A stretch of 11,446 nucleotides of DNA from Rickettsiaceae bacterium. Its GTDB lineage: Bacteria; Pseudomonadota; Alphaproteobacteria; Rickettsiales; Rickettsiaceae. Both the position numbers and the translations under genes were made by a program. Positions 1 through 8,151 of the stretch are shown piece by piece. The DNA is taken from NCBI GenBank assembly GCA_022702085.1, contig JAKONF010000118.1, positions 1 through 11,446 of the forward strand, given 5' to 3'. The notes below the pieces were generated by a model, which was not told the origin of the DNA, ran no database searches, and saw nothing but the letters and a program-made list of their open reading frames with translations. Positions within the stretch are counted from its first letter, which is position 1. Every line of letters starts with the position of its first letter.

Positions 1-3000
1 AAAAATTAACCGGTAGTGCTTCTGGAATAAAATCAATCCTAGCACGCGCGCCATGTGAAAGTGATGCTTGGGTAAATTCTCTGGCAAGTAATTCACCTTT
101 GAAATACATACGGTTAATTTCATCATAATATCTAAAACTTGCTGACTCTTCAGCAAACTTTACAATTCCTTTTTCTAATTTACCTTGATTAACGTCTATT
201 CCAGTACCACCAACAATATCAGACGCCGTGGTTTGAGCAAGGCGCGCTCCTATGCTCCATGTACCATTTTCTTGCGCCTCAAGTGGTAGATCATCTTTTA
301 TATGAATAGTTTCAGGTTCTTGCAAAGCAGCAACATTTATTGGTGATTCCTCGAGCATTTGATAATCTACTTTTGGCTCAGCCTGTAGGTTAGCTATTTT
401 TGGTTTCGCTGGAATTTTTTCAAATATGCGGTAAAAACTCTTTTCACCTCCAATTGCTTTCAACATCAATTTTTTCTTGCCTGACTCAATGAAATAATCT
501 TCATCAGTTTTAGTACCATCAAGGGAGATTCTGTGTACTTGCAGCCAAGCTGGGGCTTTAATAGTAAGTTCAATAGGTTTATCCTTTGTTGCAATAAAAT
601 ATTCTTTCTTTTTAGGTATAATTACTGACCGCCAAATAGTTTCGTTAGCTTTTTTTTCCTGTAAATTCAATTTCAAAAAAGTTTCTTGATCTGGATCAAA
701 TAAAGAAAATCTTACGCTATGCTGTCCCTGATCGAGATCAAATTGATGGTTGATAGTTTTATTATTTATATTATCAACCGGTAATTTGATTATTTGACCG
801 TCATCTATTTTGTATCCTAAAACTGCATTACCAGAATTTTTAGCAATTAATCTTAGTAATTCTCCTTCAATCTTCACTTTGGTAGTTTCACTATTAGTGA
901 AATCCATCACTAATACGGAAGTATCACTCAGCACGATGTCATCTTTAGTCTCGCCAGTAATCAAACTTTTACGCAGATTCAGGGCAATGCTGTCAGGTTG
1001 CCATTTTTCAGCATTCTCAAAAGAGATTACTTCTGGATTATTATCTACTGATAAAATTCTGCTCCATCTTGATAATAAATCAAATGAATTACAAATTTGA
1101 TTGATTTGGTAATCAGTATCGTTTTGAGCACAAATTTTAGCAGCTTTTACCAATATATGTTTGTTATTGTCACTAACATCTTGCTCATATTCATATAATA
1201 ATTGATTTAGTTCATCAAAATGCTCTTCGTAAACTGCTTTTTGTTCTTTAGCAGAGATTTTTATCTTTGCTGCCAAAGGAGTTTTGATTGTTATAGTAGG
1301 CAGTAAATCTCTTGAAACTTGCTCTTTTGAACTAACTTGTTTATATAAATTGCCCTTAGGGACATAGTCAATGAAGGTGTAATTCGTAAGATTTAGCTTA
1401 TCTTTGTAAATTGGTTTATTTATACCATAACTTAAATATTCAATCGTTTGGGGATTAACTAGCGGCAAGGCTGTGATATTGAATAATGGTCTTTCATGAT
1501 ATGGTTTAATCAATACTTGCTGGTTTTGACTATAAATTTTTATCTTATGTTTGCCTGCCGGAACCTCAAAATCCTCAATTTGCTCTAGACCAATTTTATA
1601 ATTATCATAGCCGACAATCTTTAATACACTTTCACTACGGTGATTTTCAATTTTTACATGATGTTTTTTTTCATCAATTTCAACTAGTGCCCAGCTTTTA
1701 ATGGCAAGTAAATCTTTATCATCTTGAAAAAGTGGCCGAATTTTTAGCCTGAACTTAGCAGGTCCAATAACGTTCATAGTTATAGGAGCTGAATTGTCAA
1801 CTACGTACCCTTCAGCATAGCTATCTTCAGTTGTACTATAAATAGTTACGCCATTATAAAAGCTACTGACTAAATAATTAGCCTCTACCCAAAATTTTGA
1901 TCCTGGATGATTATGATACCAATTTTGCCATTGCTGCAAAATATCTTCTTTAGGTTCATTTTTAATTTGTTGTTCCGCTGATTTGTAGCTTAACAATTTT
2001 CTATTGATTTCTTTGGCTTCATTTAAATGTTTAAGCCAAGTAGCGCCCTTCTCGCCTGCTGCTTTAAATTCTTTTGCTGAAGCTGTATACAAGCCTTGTT
2101 GCTGCAAAATTTGCGCTTGCCAAAAATGTTTTTCTTCTCTCGATTCAGAGGTTTCTCCTATTCTATTTCCGTTACTACCTTGCGCATTCTTTAATGCAGT
2201 AAATACTAGATCATCACTGGGTTTAATGTTTTTGACCAAATCAGCAATCTCTAAAGCTTTTTTTTGATCGCCATCTTGTAAAAGAGCTGTGACTAGGCTG
2301 CTTAAAATTTCCTCCTGATTAAACCTCTCCTCTTTATCCAGCAAGTAAGTTGCAATTAATCCTTCTGTTCCGTAGTAATACTCGCGCTCGTTATAATAGC
2401 TCAGTAACTTACCAAATGCTGCTTGCTTAGTTTTAGCGTCATTTGCATTGACTACCAAGGCTTTTAATGATCTCTCTGCTAAAAATGATTCACCGGCTTG
2501 CTTTAAAGATTCTGAACGAGCCAGCTGAGCTGTTCTCCAGTCATCAAGATTTGAGTTTTCAATCACTCTAGACCACTCAACAGTGGCTTGAGCCCACTGT
2601 TTTTGCTGCATTAAATCTTCAGCTTTGGCAATTAAGATGTTATTATCCTTACCATTATTTTTTGACTCAACAAAAGTTTGATCAGCGAATAATACATTTG
2701 AGACAAATTTCTGATGTCTCTCATATAAAAAACGTAAATTATCTTGCCAATTATTATATAGCTCAATAATTGCGGTCTGATATTGCTTAACGTTTTCATC
2801 GATAATTTTTGTACTTACTAAATAATTATAAAATTCTATTCCTGTATTAATTTTGTGCTTTATTTCACGGCGCTGATGATTTAAGTCAAAAAATTTCAAA
2901 GCAGCAATGAATATTTGACTAGGATTTGCTATTTTACTAACAAGGTTTAATTGCTCTTTGGTAATTGAACGAGGAGCTTTGTATTTCAAAGAAGCTCTGT

Positions 3001-4663
3001 ATTGCAGACCAAGTTTAAGCTCATTTGTGTTATCCTTAGCATTATAATTATCAGGCCAAATTTTAATTTGCTTGGTATTTTGTGGTAATACCATTACCGC
3101 AACTCCAGCATCACAAAGAGGTGTTGGCGTATGATTATTGCCATATAATCCGCCTAGAGTGCCTAATTTAATATCGTTATTACGCTCAAGAATATCCAAA
3201 CCGATAGAGCCATAACTTGACATATATGAATATTCATCTAAATCACGCTTTGGATATATTGTAAGCTTTATAGGTTTTTGATTGTCATATTGAAGGTAAA
3301 ATTTTTGTGGACTTTGAAGGTGCCCTTTTTGTACTATGATTTTAAGTTCTGAGTCAGAAGATAGTTCTGGCAATATATAATTTAGTTCTTGCGCTTTTTT
3401 TAATTCCACGAATTTAGCTAAAATAATTTTATCAGTTAGATCATTAATTTGCCACCTTGACACTATTGGCGATTTTCCCTCATCAATTATGTCAGCAATA
3501 TTACTATCAGTTACTGCTCCAGCAATAACATTTTTTAAGCTTGTTTTACCAGTAGGCAAAATGTCTCTGAAATAGGTGAAAACATTTTTGATATTATCAT
3601 TCACCGCTTTCAAATGATTGTCATCTTCTCTAGTTTCCCACATATTATTAGCTAAAATAACTGCCTTATTACCAGAGGCTTTGTGATTTACATCTTGAGC
3701 CATTTTTAAAGCTTCTTCTTGCATGTCTTTTTGAGTTGATATGCCCAGATCATTGATATTATTTTGTGCAATATTTTCATCATTTAAATTATAAACGCTT
3801 GCCAGCAGCCCAAAGTTCGCAGTTAATTTAACTTCATGAATTCCTTCTTTAATATCTAAATAATATTGATCTGGATAAGATAATATATTATTACCAAAAT
3901 AAGTATTATAACGATCAGGTCGAGCAATAAATCTGGCAGCATCAAGGTAATTGTTATCAATATCTATATGCATCTGATAAGAAAAATCTTCTTTAGAATC
4001 TTTTATGCCATACATATATCTAGTAGCTATTTCAAGCCTGGTGGGTCCTTTTACTTTGAAAACAACTGGTTTTCCTGCTATAAATTTATGCATTTTTTGT
4101 AAATTGCTATCATCTCCCTCGCTAGCATTATTCTTGTAGCCATTAAATAATTGTACTGTTTCTCCTTTTAAATTGATTTGGTTTCTGTAAAAAGCTAACT
4201 TCGCGATTGGATCATATCTTAATCTAAAAAAAGACACTTGATAATTTTTAGAAGCTGTAGTTTTCAGCTTCAATTTTACTATCGAAGCGAAGTTTTCATC
4301 GGCTAGCAATAAATCCTTTCTAGTAGTGGATATTTGTAATTTTTTAGCGTAATATAATCCTGAACCTTTTGAAATGCTTGCTTCAAAAGAATTAACATCT
4401 AGCTCATCTTCGCTATGCACTCTTAGAGCAGAATTTCTATCTAGTCTAATCTGTATTTCCTCTCCTGGCTTTATTTCAAGATAATTTTTACTATTGAACT
4501 TACTACCAAGCGTCAGCCAATAAGGTTTTTTACCTCCTATATTATCCCAGCGTAATTGTGGTGGGTATTTTTCTTCGAGATTATATTGTAGCAAGTCAAA
4601 ACCATAACTATTCAAAGTAAAAACAATACAAATAAAGGCTGATTTTAGTAAATTTCTAAGCAT
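1..4663 (-). CDS. Very large exported protein, probable outer-membrane polymer exporter (3' end cut by window edge)
   Basis: I see at least 1554 codons open from ATG at 4663 to the left edge with no stop, so the C-terminus lies outside the window. The first 21 residues (MLRNLLKSAF..., ending NSYG before FD) form a clear Sec signal peptide. Residues 22-560 are beta-rich, with a sandwich-like motif near 198-215 (KPVVFKVKGPTRLEIATR). Residues about 565-930 are helical and TPR-like, for example AEDLMQQKQWAQATVEW near 680. Beta-rich modules return from 930 to 1450, with the same motif near 957 and 1361. The last about 90 residues (NGTWSIGARLAQ... to ARARIDFIPEALPVNF) alternate polar and hydrophobic residues and resemble the first strands of an outer-membrane barrel. 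Periplasmic TPR plus C-terminal barrel is the layout of BcsC, PelB and PgaA, so I infer a polymer exporter. The start overlaps the upstream stop by 8 nt, with GGAAC 7 nt upstream. I recognise no named family; a large surface or scaffold protein is the alternative. Confidence 0.85.
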   Translation of the reverse strand, partial: MLRNLLKSAFICIVFTLNSYGFDLLQYNLEEKYPPQLRWDNIGGKKPYWLTLGSKFNSKNYLEIKPGEEIQIRLDRNSALRVHSEDELDVNSFEASISKGSGLYYAKKLQISTTRKDLLLADENFASIVKLKLKTTASKNYQVSFFRLRYDPIAKLAFYRNQINLKGETVQLFNGYKNNASEGDDSNLQKMHKFIAGKPVVFKVKGPTRLEIATRYMYGIKDSKEDFSYQMHIDIDNNYLDAARFIARPDRYNTYFGNNILSYPDQYYLDIKEGIHEVKLTANFGLLASVYNLNDENIAQNNINDLGISTQKDMQEEALKMAQDVNHKASGNKAVILANNMWETREDDNHLKAVNDNIKNVFTYFRDILPTGKTSLKNVIAGAVTDSNIADIIDEGKSPIVSRWQINDLTDKIILAKFVELKKAQELNYILPELSSDSELKIIVQKGHLQSPQKFYLQYDNQKPIKLTIYPKRDLDEYSYMSSYGSIGLDILERNNDIKLGTLGGLYGNNHTPTPLCDAGVAVMVLPQNTKQIKIWPDNYNAKDNTNELKLGLQYRASLKYKAPRSITKEQLNLVSKIANPSQIFIAALKFFDLNHQRREIKHKINTGIEFYNYLVSTKIIDENVKQYQTAIIELYNNWQDNLRFLYERHQKFVSNVLFADQTFVESKNNGKDNNILIAKAEDLMQQKQWAQATVEWSRVIENSNLDDWRTAQLARSESLKQAGESFLAERSLKALVVNANDAKTKQAAFGKLLSYYNEREYYYGTEGLIATYLLDKEERFNQEEILSSLVTALLQDGDQKKALEIADLVKNIKPSDDLVFTALKNAQGSNGNRIGETSESREEKHFWQAQILQQQGLYTASAKEFKAAGEKGATWLKHLNEAKEINRKLLSYKSAEQQIKNEPKEDILQQWQNWYHNHPGSKFWVEANYLVSSFYNGVTIYSTTEDSYAEGYVVDNSAPITMNVIGPAKFRLKIRPLFQDDKDLLAIKSWALVEIDEKKHHVKIENHRSESVLKIVGYDNYKIGLEQIEDFEVPAGKHKIKIYSQNQQVLIKPYHERPLFNITALPLVNPQTIEYLSYGINKPIYKDKLNLTNYTFIDYVPKGNLYKQVSSKEQVSRDLLPTITIKTPLAAKIKISAKEQKAVYEEHFDELNQLLYEYEQDVSDNNKHILVKAAKICAQNDTDYQINQICNSFDLLSRWSRILSVDNNPEVISFENAEKWQPDSIALNLRKSLITGETKDDIVLSDTSVLVMDFTNSETTKVKIEGELLRLIAKNSGNAVLGYKIDDGQIIKLPVDNINNKTINHQFDLDQGQHSVRFSLFDPDQETFLKLNLQEKKANETIWRSVIIPKKKEYFIATKDKPIELTIKAPAWLQVHRISLDGTKTDEDYFIESGKKKLMLKAIGGEKSFYRIFEKIPAKPKIANLQAEPKVDYQMLEESPINVAALQEPETIHIKDDLPLEAQENGTWSIGARLAQTTASDIVGGTGIDVNQGKLEKGIVKFAEESASFRYYDEINRMYFKGELLAREFTQASLSHGARARIDFIPEALPVNF

Positions 4664-5615
4664 TATTTAAGTTCCAATGAAAATTTTTTATAAAGCACTG
4701 AGAGAATTGATTGCGTAAATCTTCTTCATTAAGCAGAGCAAGCCTTAGCCGCATACTTGTTTCAATATGGAAAAATTGAGCCTTAGGATTCTGCTCATAA
4801 AATAATTTGGCATTAATATTACGTGTGCCACCTAGTTCTTTTATGTCATATGGGAATTTCAAAATTTTAAAATTCTTGAAATTATTACTAGACTTCAAAC
4901 AATCAGCGATGTTTTTATAATTAAGGCTTGGATTATAGGTTGTGCTACTTAAGATCATATCACCATCAATCTCATGAGCAGCTGCGTCAAATGCATGAAG
5001 CTGCATTATTTTAGGCTGATCAAAACTAATTGCTACTGCTTTGGTAAAGGCATTAAAATACGAATTAGGTTCTTTAGCAAGATCTATAGTTTTTCTAGTA
5101 ACAGTGTTCCAGCTAGCGGCTCTATAATCACCCTCTAACAACATTTTAAAAATTATTTTGTGAGTTTGCTCATCTGTTGGCCGGTGCGGCGCTTGCAAGA
5201 TATTTGAGCTGTTATTGTCAGTTTTTATTATATAAAATCCACGGCCAGCTGGTTTTGTTTCAGGATTTTCCCTGATTACAATATAACTATTATCACCATC
5301 TTTTATCTTTTCAATTTTGAAGCCAATTTCTTGCCAGCTACCTTTATTTTCATCATCAAAAGAGTTATTTTGCAAAATTTTTATAAACAATTTTTGCGCC
5401 TGGCCTTGCTCATTCTTCGTTGGCGCTAAATAATTTACACCTTTTTGATAAGATCTAGTAAATAGACTTTCCAAAGTTGAATTTTGCCATAAATTCTGCA
5501 TTTTTCCTGCTGATGAACTTAGCGCATGAAACAAAGTCATAAACCCTATTAAGATAAAATTCTTAAAAAATTTATTTTCATTCATCTTGAAGCTCTGTTG
5601 AGATTGATCTATCAT
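4656..5615 (-). CDS. Secreted metal-dependent hydrolase-like protein, candidate polyglutamate/peptide amidohydrolase
   Basis: The 319-residue product has a hydrophobic segment at 19-36 ending in ALSSSAG, a signal peptide typical of periplasmic proteins. The mature part contains conserved-looking motifs: APHRPTDEQT (142-151, His144, Asp148, Glu149), ASWNTVTRK (167-175), QLHAFD (205-210, His207), LGGTRN (261-266) and FFHIETSMRLR (281-291, His283, Glu285). A His plus acidic residue, a later His in L-H-x-F and a late Glu recall zinc amidohydrolases and carboxypeptidases, including the general layout of phage-type polyglutamate hydrolases. That resemblance is from memory and motif reading only. 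The neighbours suggest it trims or releases the polymer handled by the CapC-like protein. Two starts compete: ATG at 5615 has AGGA 7 nt upstream but overlaps the preceding gene by 38 nt and gives an 18-residue n-region; ATG at 5585 (309 residues) overlaps by 8 nt and gives a more ordinary signal peptide. Its domain also aligns with the C-terminal part of the CapC-like protein. Confidence 0.85.
   Translation of the reverse strand: MIDQSQQSFKMNENKFFKNFILIGFMTLFHALSSSAGKMQNLWQNSTLESLFTRSYQKGVNYLAPTKNEQGQAQKLFIKILQNNSFDDENKGSWQEIGFKIEKIKDGDNSYIVIRENPETKPAGRGFYIIKTDNNSSNILQAPHRPTDEQTHKIIFKMLLEGDYRAASWNTVTRKTIDLAKEPNSYFNAFTKAVAISFDQPKIMQLHAFDAAAHEIDGDMILSSTTYNPSLNYKNIADCLKSSNNFKNFKILKFPYDIKELGGTRNINAKLFYEQNPKAQFFHIETSMRLRLALLNEEDLRNQFSQCFIKNFHWNLNNA
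4671..4675 (-). promoter_or_regulatory. Probable ribosome-binding site of the large exporter gene
   Basis: GGAAC lies 7 nt before the ATG at 4663, inside the last codons of the hydrolase gene. It is a partial match to GGAG; with the 8-nt start/stop overlap (ATGCTTAG) it implies translational coupling. Confidence 0.4.
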
Positions 5616-8148
5616 CTACCAATCCTGGAGTTAAAGAGGAAAGTGCTAGGTATAATTCTCCATCTTCATTTTCACTACTGATATTGATTTTGTATGTACC
5701 AGGCAGTAGTTCTTCACCCATTTTAATGAACATTGGTTCAGCACCATATAAAGCATCTTTTCTATTACCGATAAAATTTTGTACACTCGCATCAATATTG
5801 AAGCTGAGCTGATAATCTCTATTTCTGATAGTATAATTCGTTACTGCTTCATTTTTTGGCTGATCTTGGCCAATTATATTTACACTAATTTTTTTTGTCT
5901 TTAAATCGGTAGAATAAGCCCTGAGAGTGATAGTTTGCTCGAGATTACTTTTTTTCTCAAAAATAAAATTTAATGGCTTACTATTAATTTTTACGACATT
6001 ACGTTTAATAAAGCTATTATCCTCACTATTTTTACAGTAATTAATTGAGGCTTTTAGCGGCCTATCAGCTTTAATTATTGCTTTGTATGCTCCTACTCTA
6101 ACATTTGGTAAGTGAAGATTACCATTCTCACTTTGAAGAATTGTTTGATAATACTGATTATTATTTAGGAATATGGTGATCTTGCTATTTTCAGCTCCGG
6201 AATACATTAATGAAGGAGCAACGTTTTCTTCTCCTCTATAACCAATAATTTCTAGATCAAATTCCTGGTTTACAGGTACTGTAGAATATTCAGCACCTTC
6301 TGCTGATGACCTAGCTGGCGCTTTTATTCTCTTGGTAAGGATAGAAGTAGCACTCCAATTATTACCCTCTGGTAATAGACTATACCAATCATATACACTA
6401 TTTTTTACGTCTTCATTTTCAGGAATGATTCTTGGTTGCGATTTAATTGGTAATGTTCTTTGCGCTAGTCTGATCTGTTCGTAATCATTAGGCAATTTAT
6501 AAAACCAAGTTCTACGAATTGATTCTAGTTTAGATTCTGCAGTCTTATAATCTTGCGGAATAAAGTAATGACGCTGCCAATCATCTAGCCTATTAAACAC
6601 GCTAACGTAAATATCCTTAGGGCCTAAGATTCTAATTTTACTAACTTCAGGCGTAAAAGTTAGATAGTATCTATCTTTGTCAGAGATATACATATTACCT
6701 CTTTTAACAATAAAATCTAACTTAGTTGGACCTTGAGATGCTTTAAGTTCGCCTGTTTTTATTATTTTATCGTCCTTGCCAAGTAGCTGATAAGTGATGC
6801 TTATCGACATCTTATCATCAAAAATAACTTTAGAGACACGCCTTAAATCTATTCTGAAAGAAACATCGCTATTCTCGCTATGAAATACGCCAAAATCTAG
6901 AGGCACTTCTGGATCCAAACGCAATAAATTTATTGATGCTGGATCTGGATTGAATGGCTCGGGGCCACTTGGTGTTTTTTTAGTTATATTTACGTAAGCT
7001 GGTGCATTAGAACTAAGAACTAATAATCCTGAATTAAAAGTATAATCTTTTTTTAGCAAACGATTAGGTACGCTTTGTTTTAAATTGATCGTTTGATTAA
7101 GGCCTCTACCTCGCCAAGTTAGCTCAATATTTTGTCCTTCAGTAAATTGAAACTTTTTTTGTTTATCTTGATTGATTTGTTCATTTGTTTTAATAGAATT
7201 CAGTAAAGCTCTGATGTTATTGCTCTCATCTCCTAACCATATTTTCATATATTTTGGATAAATGATATCAGCAGAAATTACTTCTAAGTTAAGATTGGTA
7301 CTATCTTCATCAATTGGAATCGCCAGGTCATGATTATCATCAATATAATTTCCTGAATGCAATAAATTCAAATCATATGGTATGCCGTGAGGATTTGTCA
7401 CGCTATAGAGCTTTATAGCATCATAATCTTCATTTGGAATACCTGCTGCTCCGACGTAACTCCAAAGATTCTTAACTAAGTTTTCTTTTTCATCTTCTTT
7501 TAACATTTGTACTGGATAGAGATTAGCTTTAGCCAAGCGCTCTTTTTCGCCAGGTAATAAATTGCGCCAGTAAAAATCCAATTGAGGGTCGCCAACTCCT
7601 GTTGGTTGATAAACTCTAACAAAAATATTATTTAACCGATTATTACTATCAAGGCGTTTTACTCTTAGTTCGGCAATCTTACCAATATCTCGGTAATTAA
7701 GGGTATTAATGCGGGTTTGGCTAGGAATAGCTTCGGAAGTTAAAAAATATGATGGTAAATACATTCCCCAATCTTCAGAAAAATAGAATTCTGTTTTACT
7801 GACAAAATTTAAGATTTTAGTTTCTTTTAAATTACCTCCAATATCGTAAGCTTGAACTTCAATTACATAGCCTTCAGCATTTGAAGATTCTCGTAAATCC
7901 ATCTTCTCTGAAAATTCAGCATTAGTAGCAATTCTAATTAGATCAGTTTGAGTGAGCAATGGGAAACGCAGATACTTATCCCTGTCTAGTTTATATATCT
8001 CAATGCCTTTGGAATTTTGTAGCACTTCTGCAGGTATGTTAGATTTTTTTAGATTTATTGCGCCAAAATTCAAATATATTACCCAGGTAGTTATTATGAT
8101 ACCCAAAGTAATACATAATATTTGACTAAATTTTCTTAAATCAATCAT
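5578..8148 (-). CDS. Membrane-anchored beta-rich periplasmic protein of the CapC-like cluster, function unknown
   Basis: This 856-residue protein starts with a short basic N-terminus and one hydrophobic helix (about residues 9-30, QILCITLGIIITTWVIYL), then an entirely soluble, largely beta-strand body with no further membrane segment. I read it as a type II inner-membrane protein facing the periplasm. It contains an apparent internal duplication: residues 157-215 and 503-568 share a strand pair followed by an LP...RLA...LxP element (LLPGEKERLAKANLYP and KLPNDYEQIRLAQRTLP). Late segments such as VRVGAYKAIIKA (683-694) and LPGTYKINISS (815-825) resemble beta-sandwich modules in which a glycine turn precedes the final strand. 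No catalytic motif is visible. A GAGGA Shine-Dalgarno sits 7 nt before the ATG, inside the end of the upstream gene, with only 3 nt between genes. A role as periplasmic scaffold or polymer-binding partner between inner and outer membrane components is inference from order and architecture. Confidence 0.9.
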   Translation of the reverse strand: MIDLRKFSQILCITLGIIITTWVIYLNFGAINLKKSNIPAEVLQNSKGIEIYKLDRDKYLRFPLLTQTDLIRIATNAEFSEKMDLRESSNAEGYVIEVQAYDIGGNLKETKILNFVSKTEFYFSEDWGMYLPSYFLTSEAIPSQTRINTLNYRDIGKIAELRVKRLDSNNRLNNIFVRVYQPTGVGDPQLDFYWRNLLPGEKERLAKANLYPVQMLKEDEKENLVKNLWSYVGAAGIPNEDYDAIKLYSVTNPHGIPYDLNLLHSGNYIDDNHDLAIPIDEDSTNLNLEVISADIIYPKYMKIWLGDESNNIRALLNSIKTNEQINQDKQKKFQFTEGQNIELTWRGRGLNQTINLKQSVPNRLLKKDYTFNSGLLVLSSNAPAYVNITKKTPSGPEPFNPDPASINLLRLDPEVPLDFGVFHSENSDVSFRIDLRRVSKVIFDDKMSISITYQLLGKDDKIIKTGELKASQGPTKLDFIVKRGNMYISDKDRYYLTFTPEVSKIRILGPKDIYVSVFNRLDDWQRHYFIPQDYKTAESKLESIRRTWFYKLPNDYEQIRLAQRTLPIKSQPRIIPENEDVKNSVYDWYSLLPEGNNWSATSILTKRIKAPARSSAEGAEYSTVPVNQEFDLEIIGYRGEENVAPSLMYSGAENSKITIFLNNNQYYQTILQSENGNLHLPNVRVGAYKAIIKADRPLKASINYCKNSEDNSFIKRNVVKINSKPLNFIFEKKSNLEQTITLRAYSTDLKTKKISVNIIGQDQPKNEAVTNYTIRNRDYQLSFNIDASVQNFIGNRKDALYGAEPMFIKMGEELLPGTYKINISSENEDGELYLALSSLTPGLVDDRSISTELQDE
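5623..5626 (-). promoter_or_regulatory. Shine-Dalgarno supporting the upstream start of the hydrolase gene
   Basis: AGGA sits 7 nt before the ATG at 5615, within the coding end of the 856-residue gene. The alternative ATG at 5585 has only a weak AGAG at similar spacing, so this site decides in favour of the longer form, against the better signal peptide of the shorter one. Confidence 0.5.
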
Positions 8149-8151
8149 TAA

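Noticed and set aside
810..1100. Rightward 96-codon open frame
   Set aside because: It lies antisense within the long exporter gene, has no Shine-Dalgarno and reads as low-complexity shadow sequence.
2004..2267. Rightward 87-codon open frame rich in Cys
   Set aside because: It is antisense to the helical region of the exporter gene and its composition mirrors that strand.
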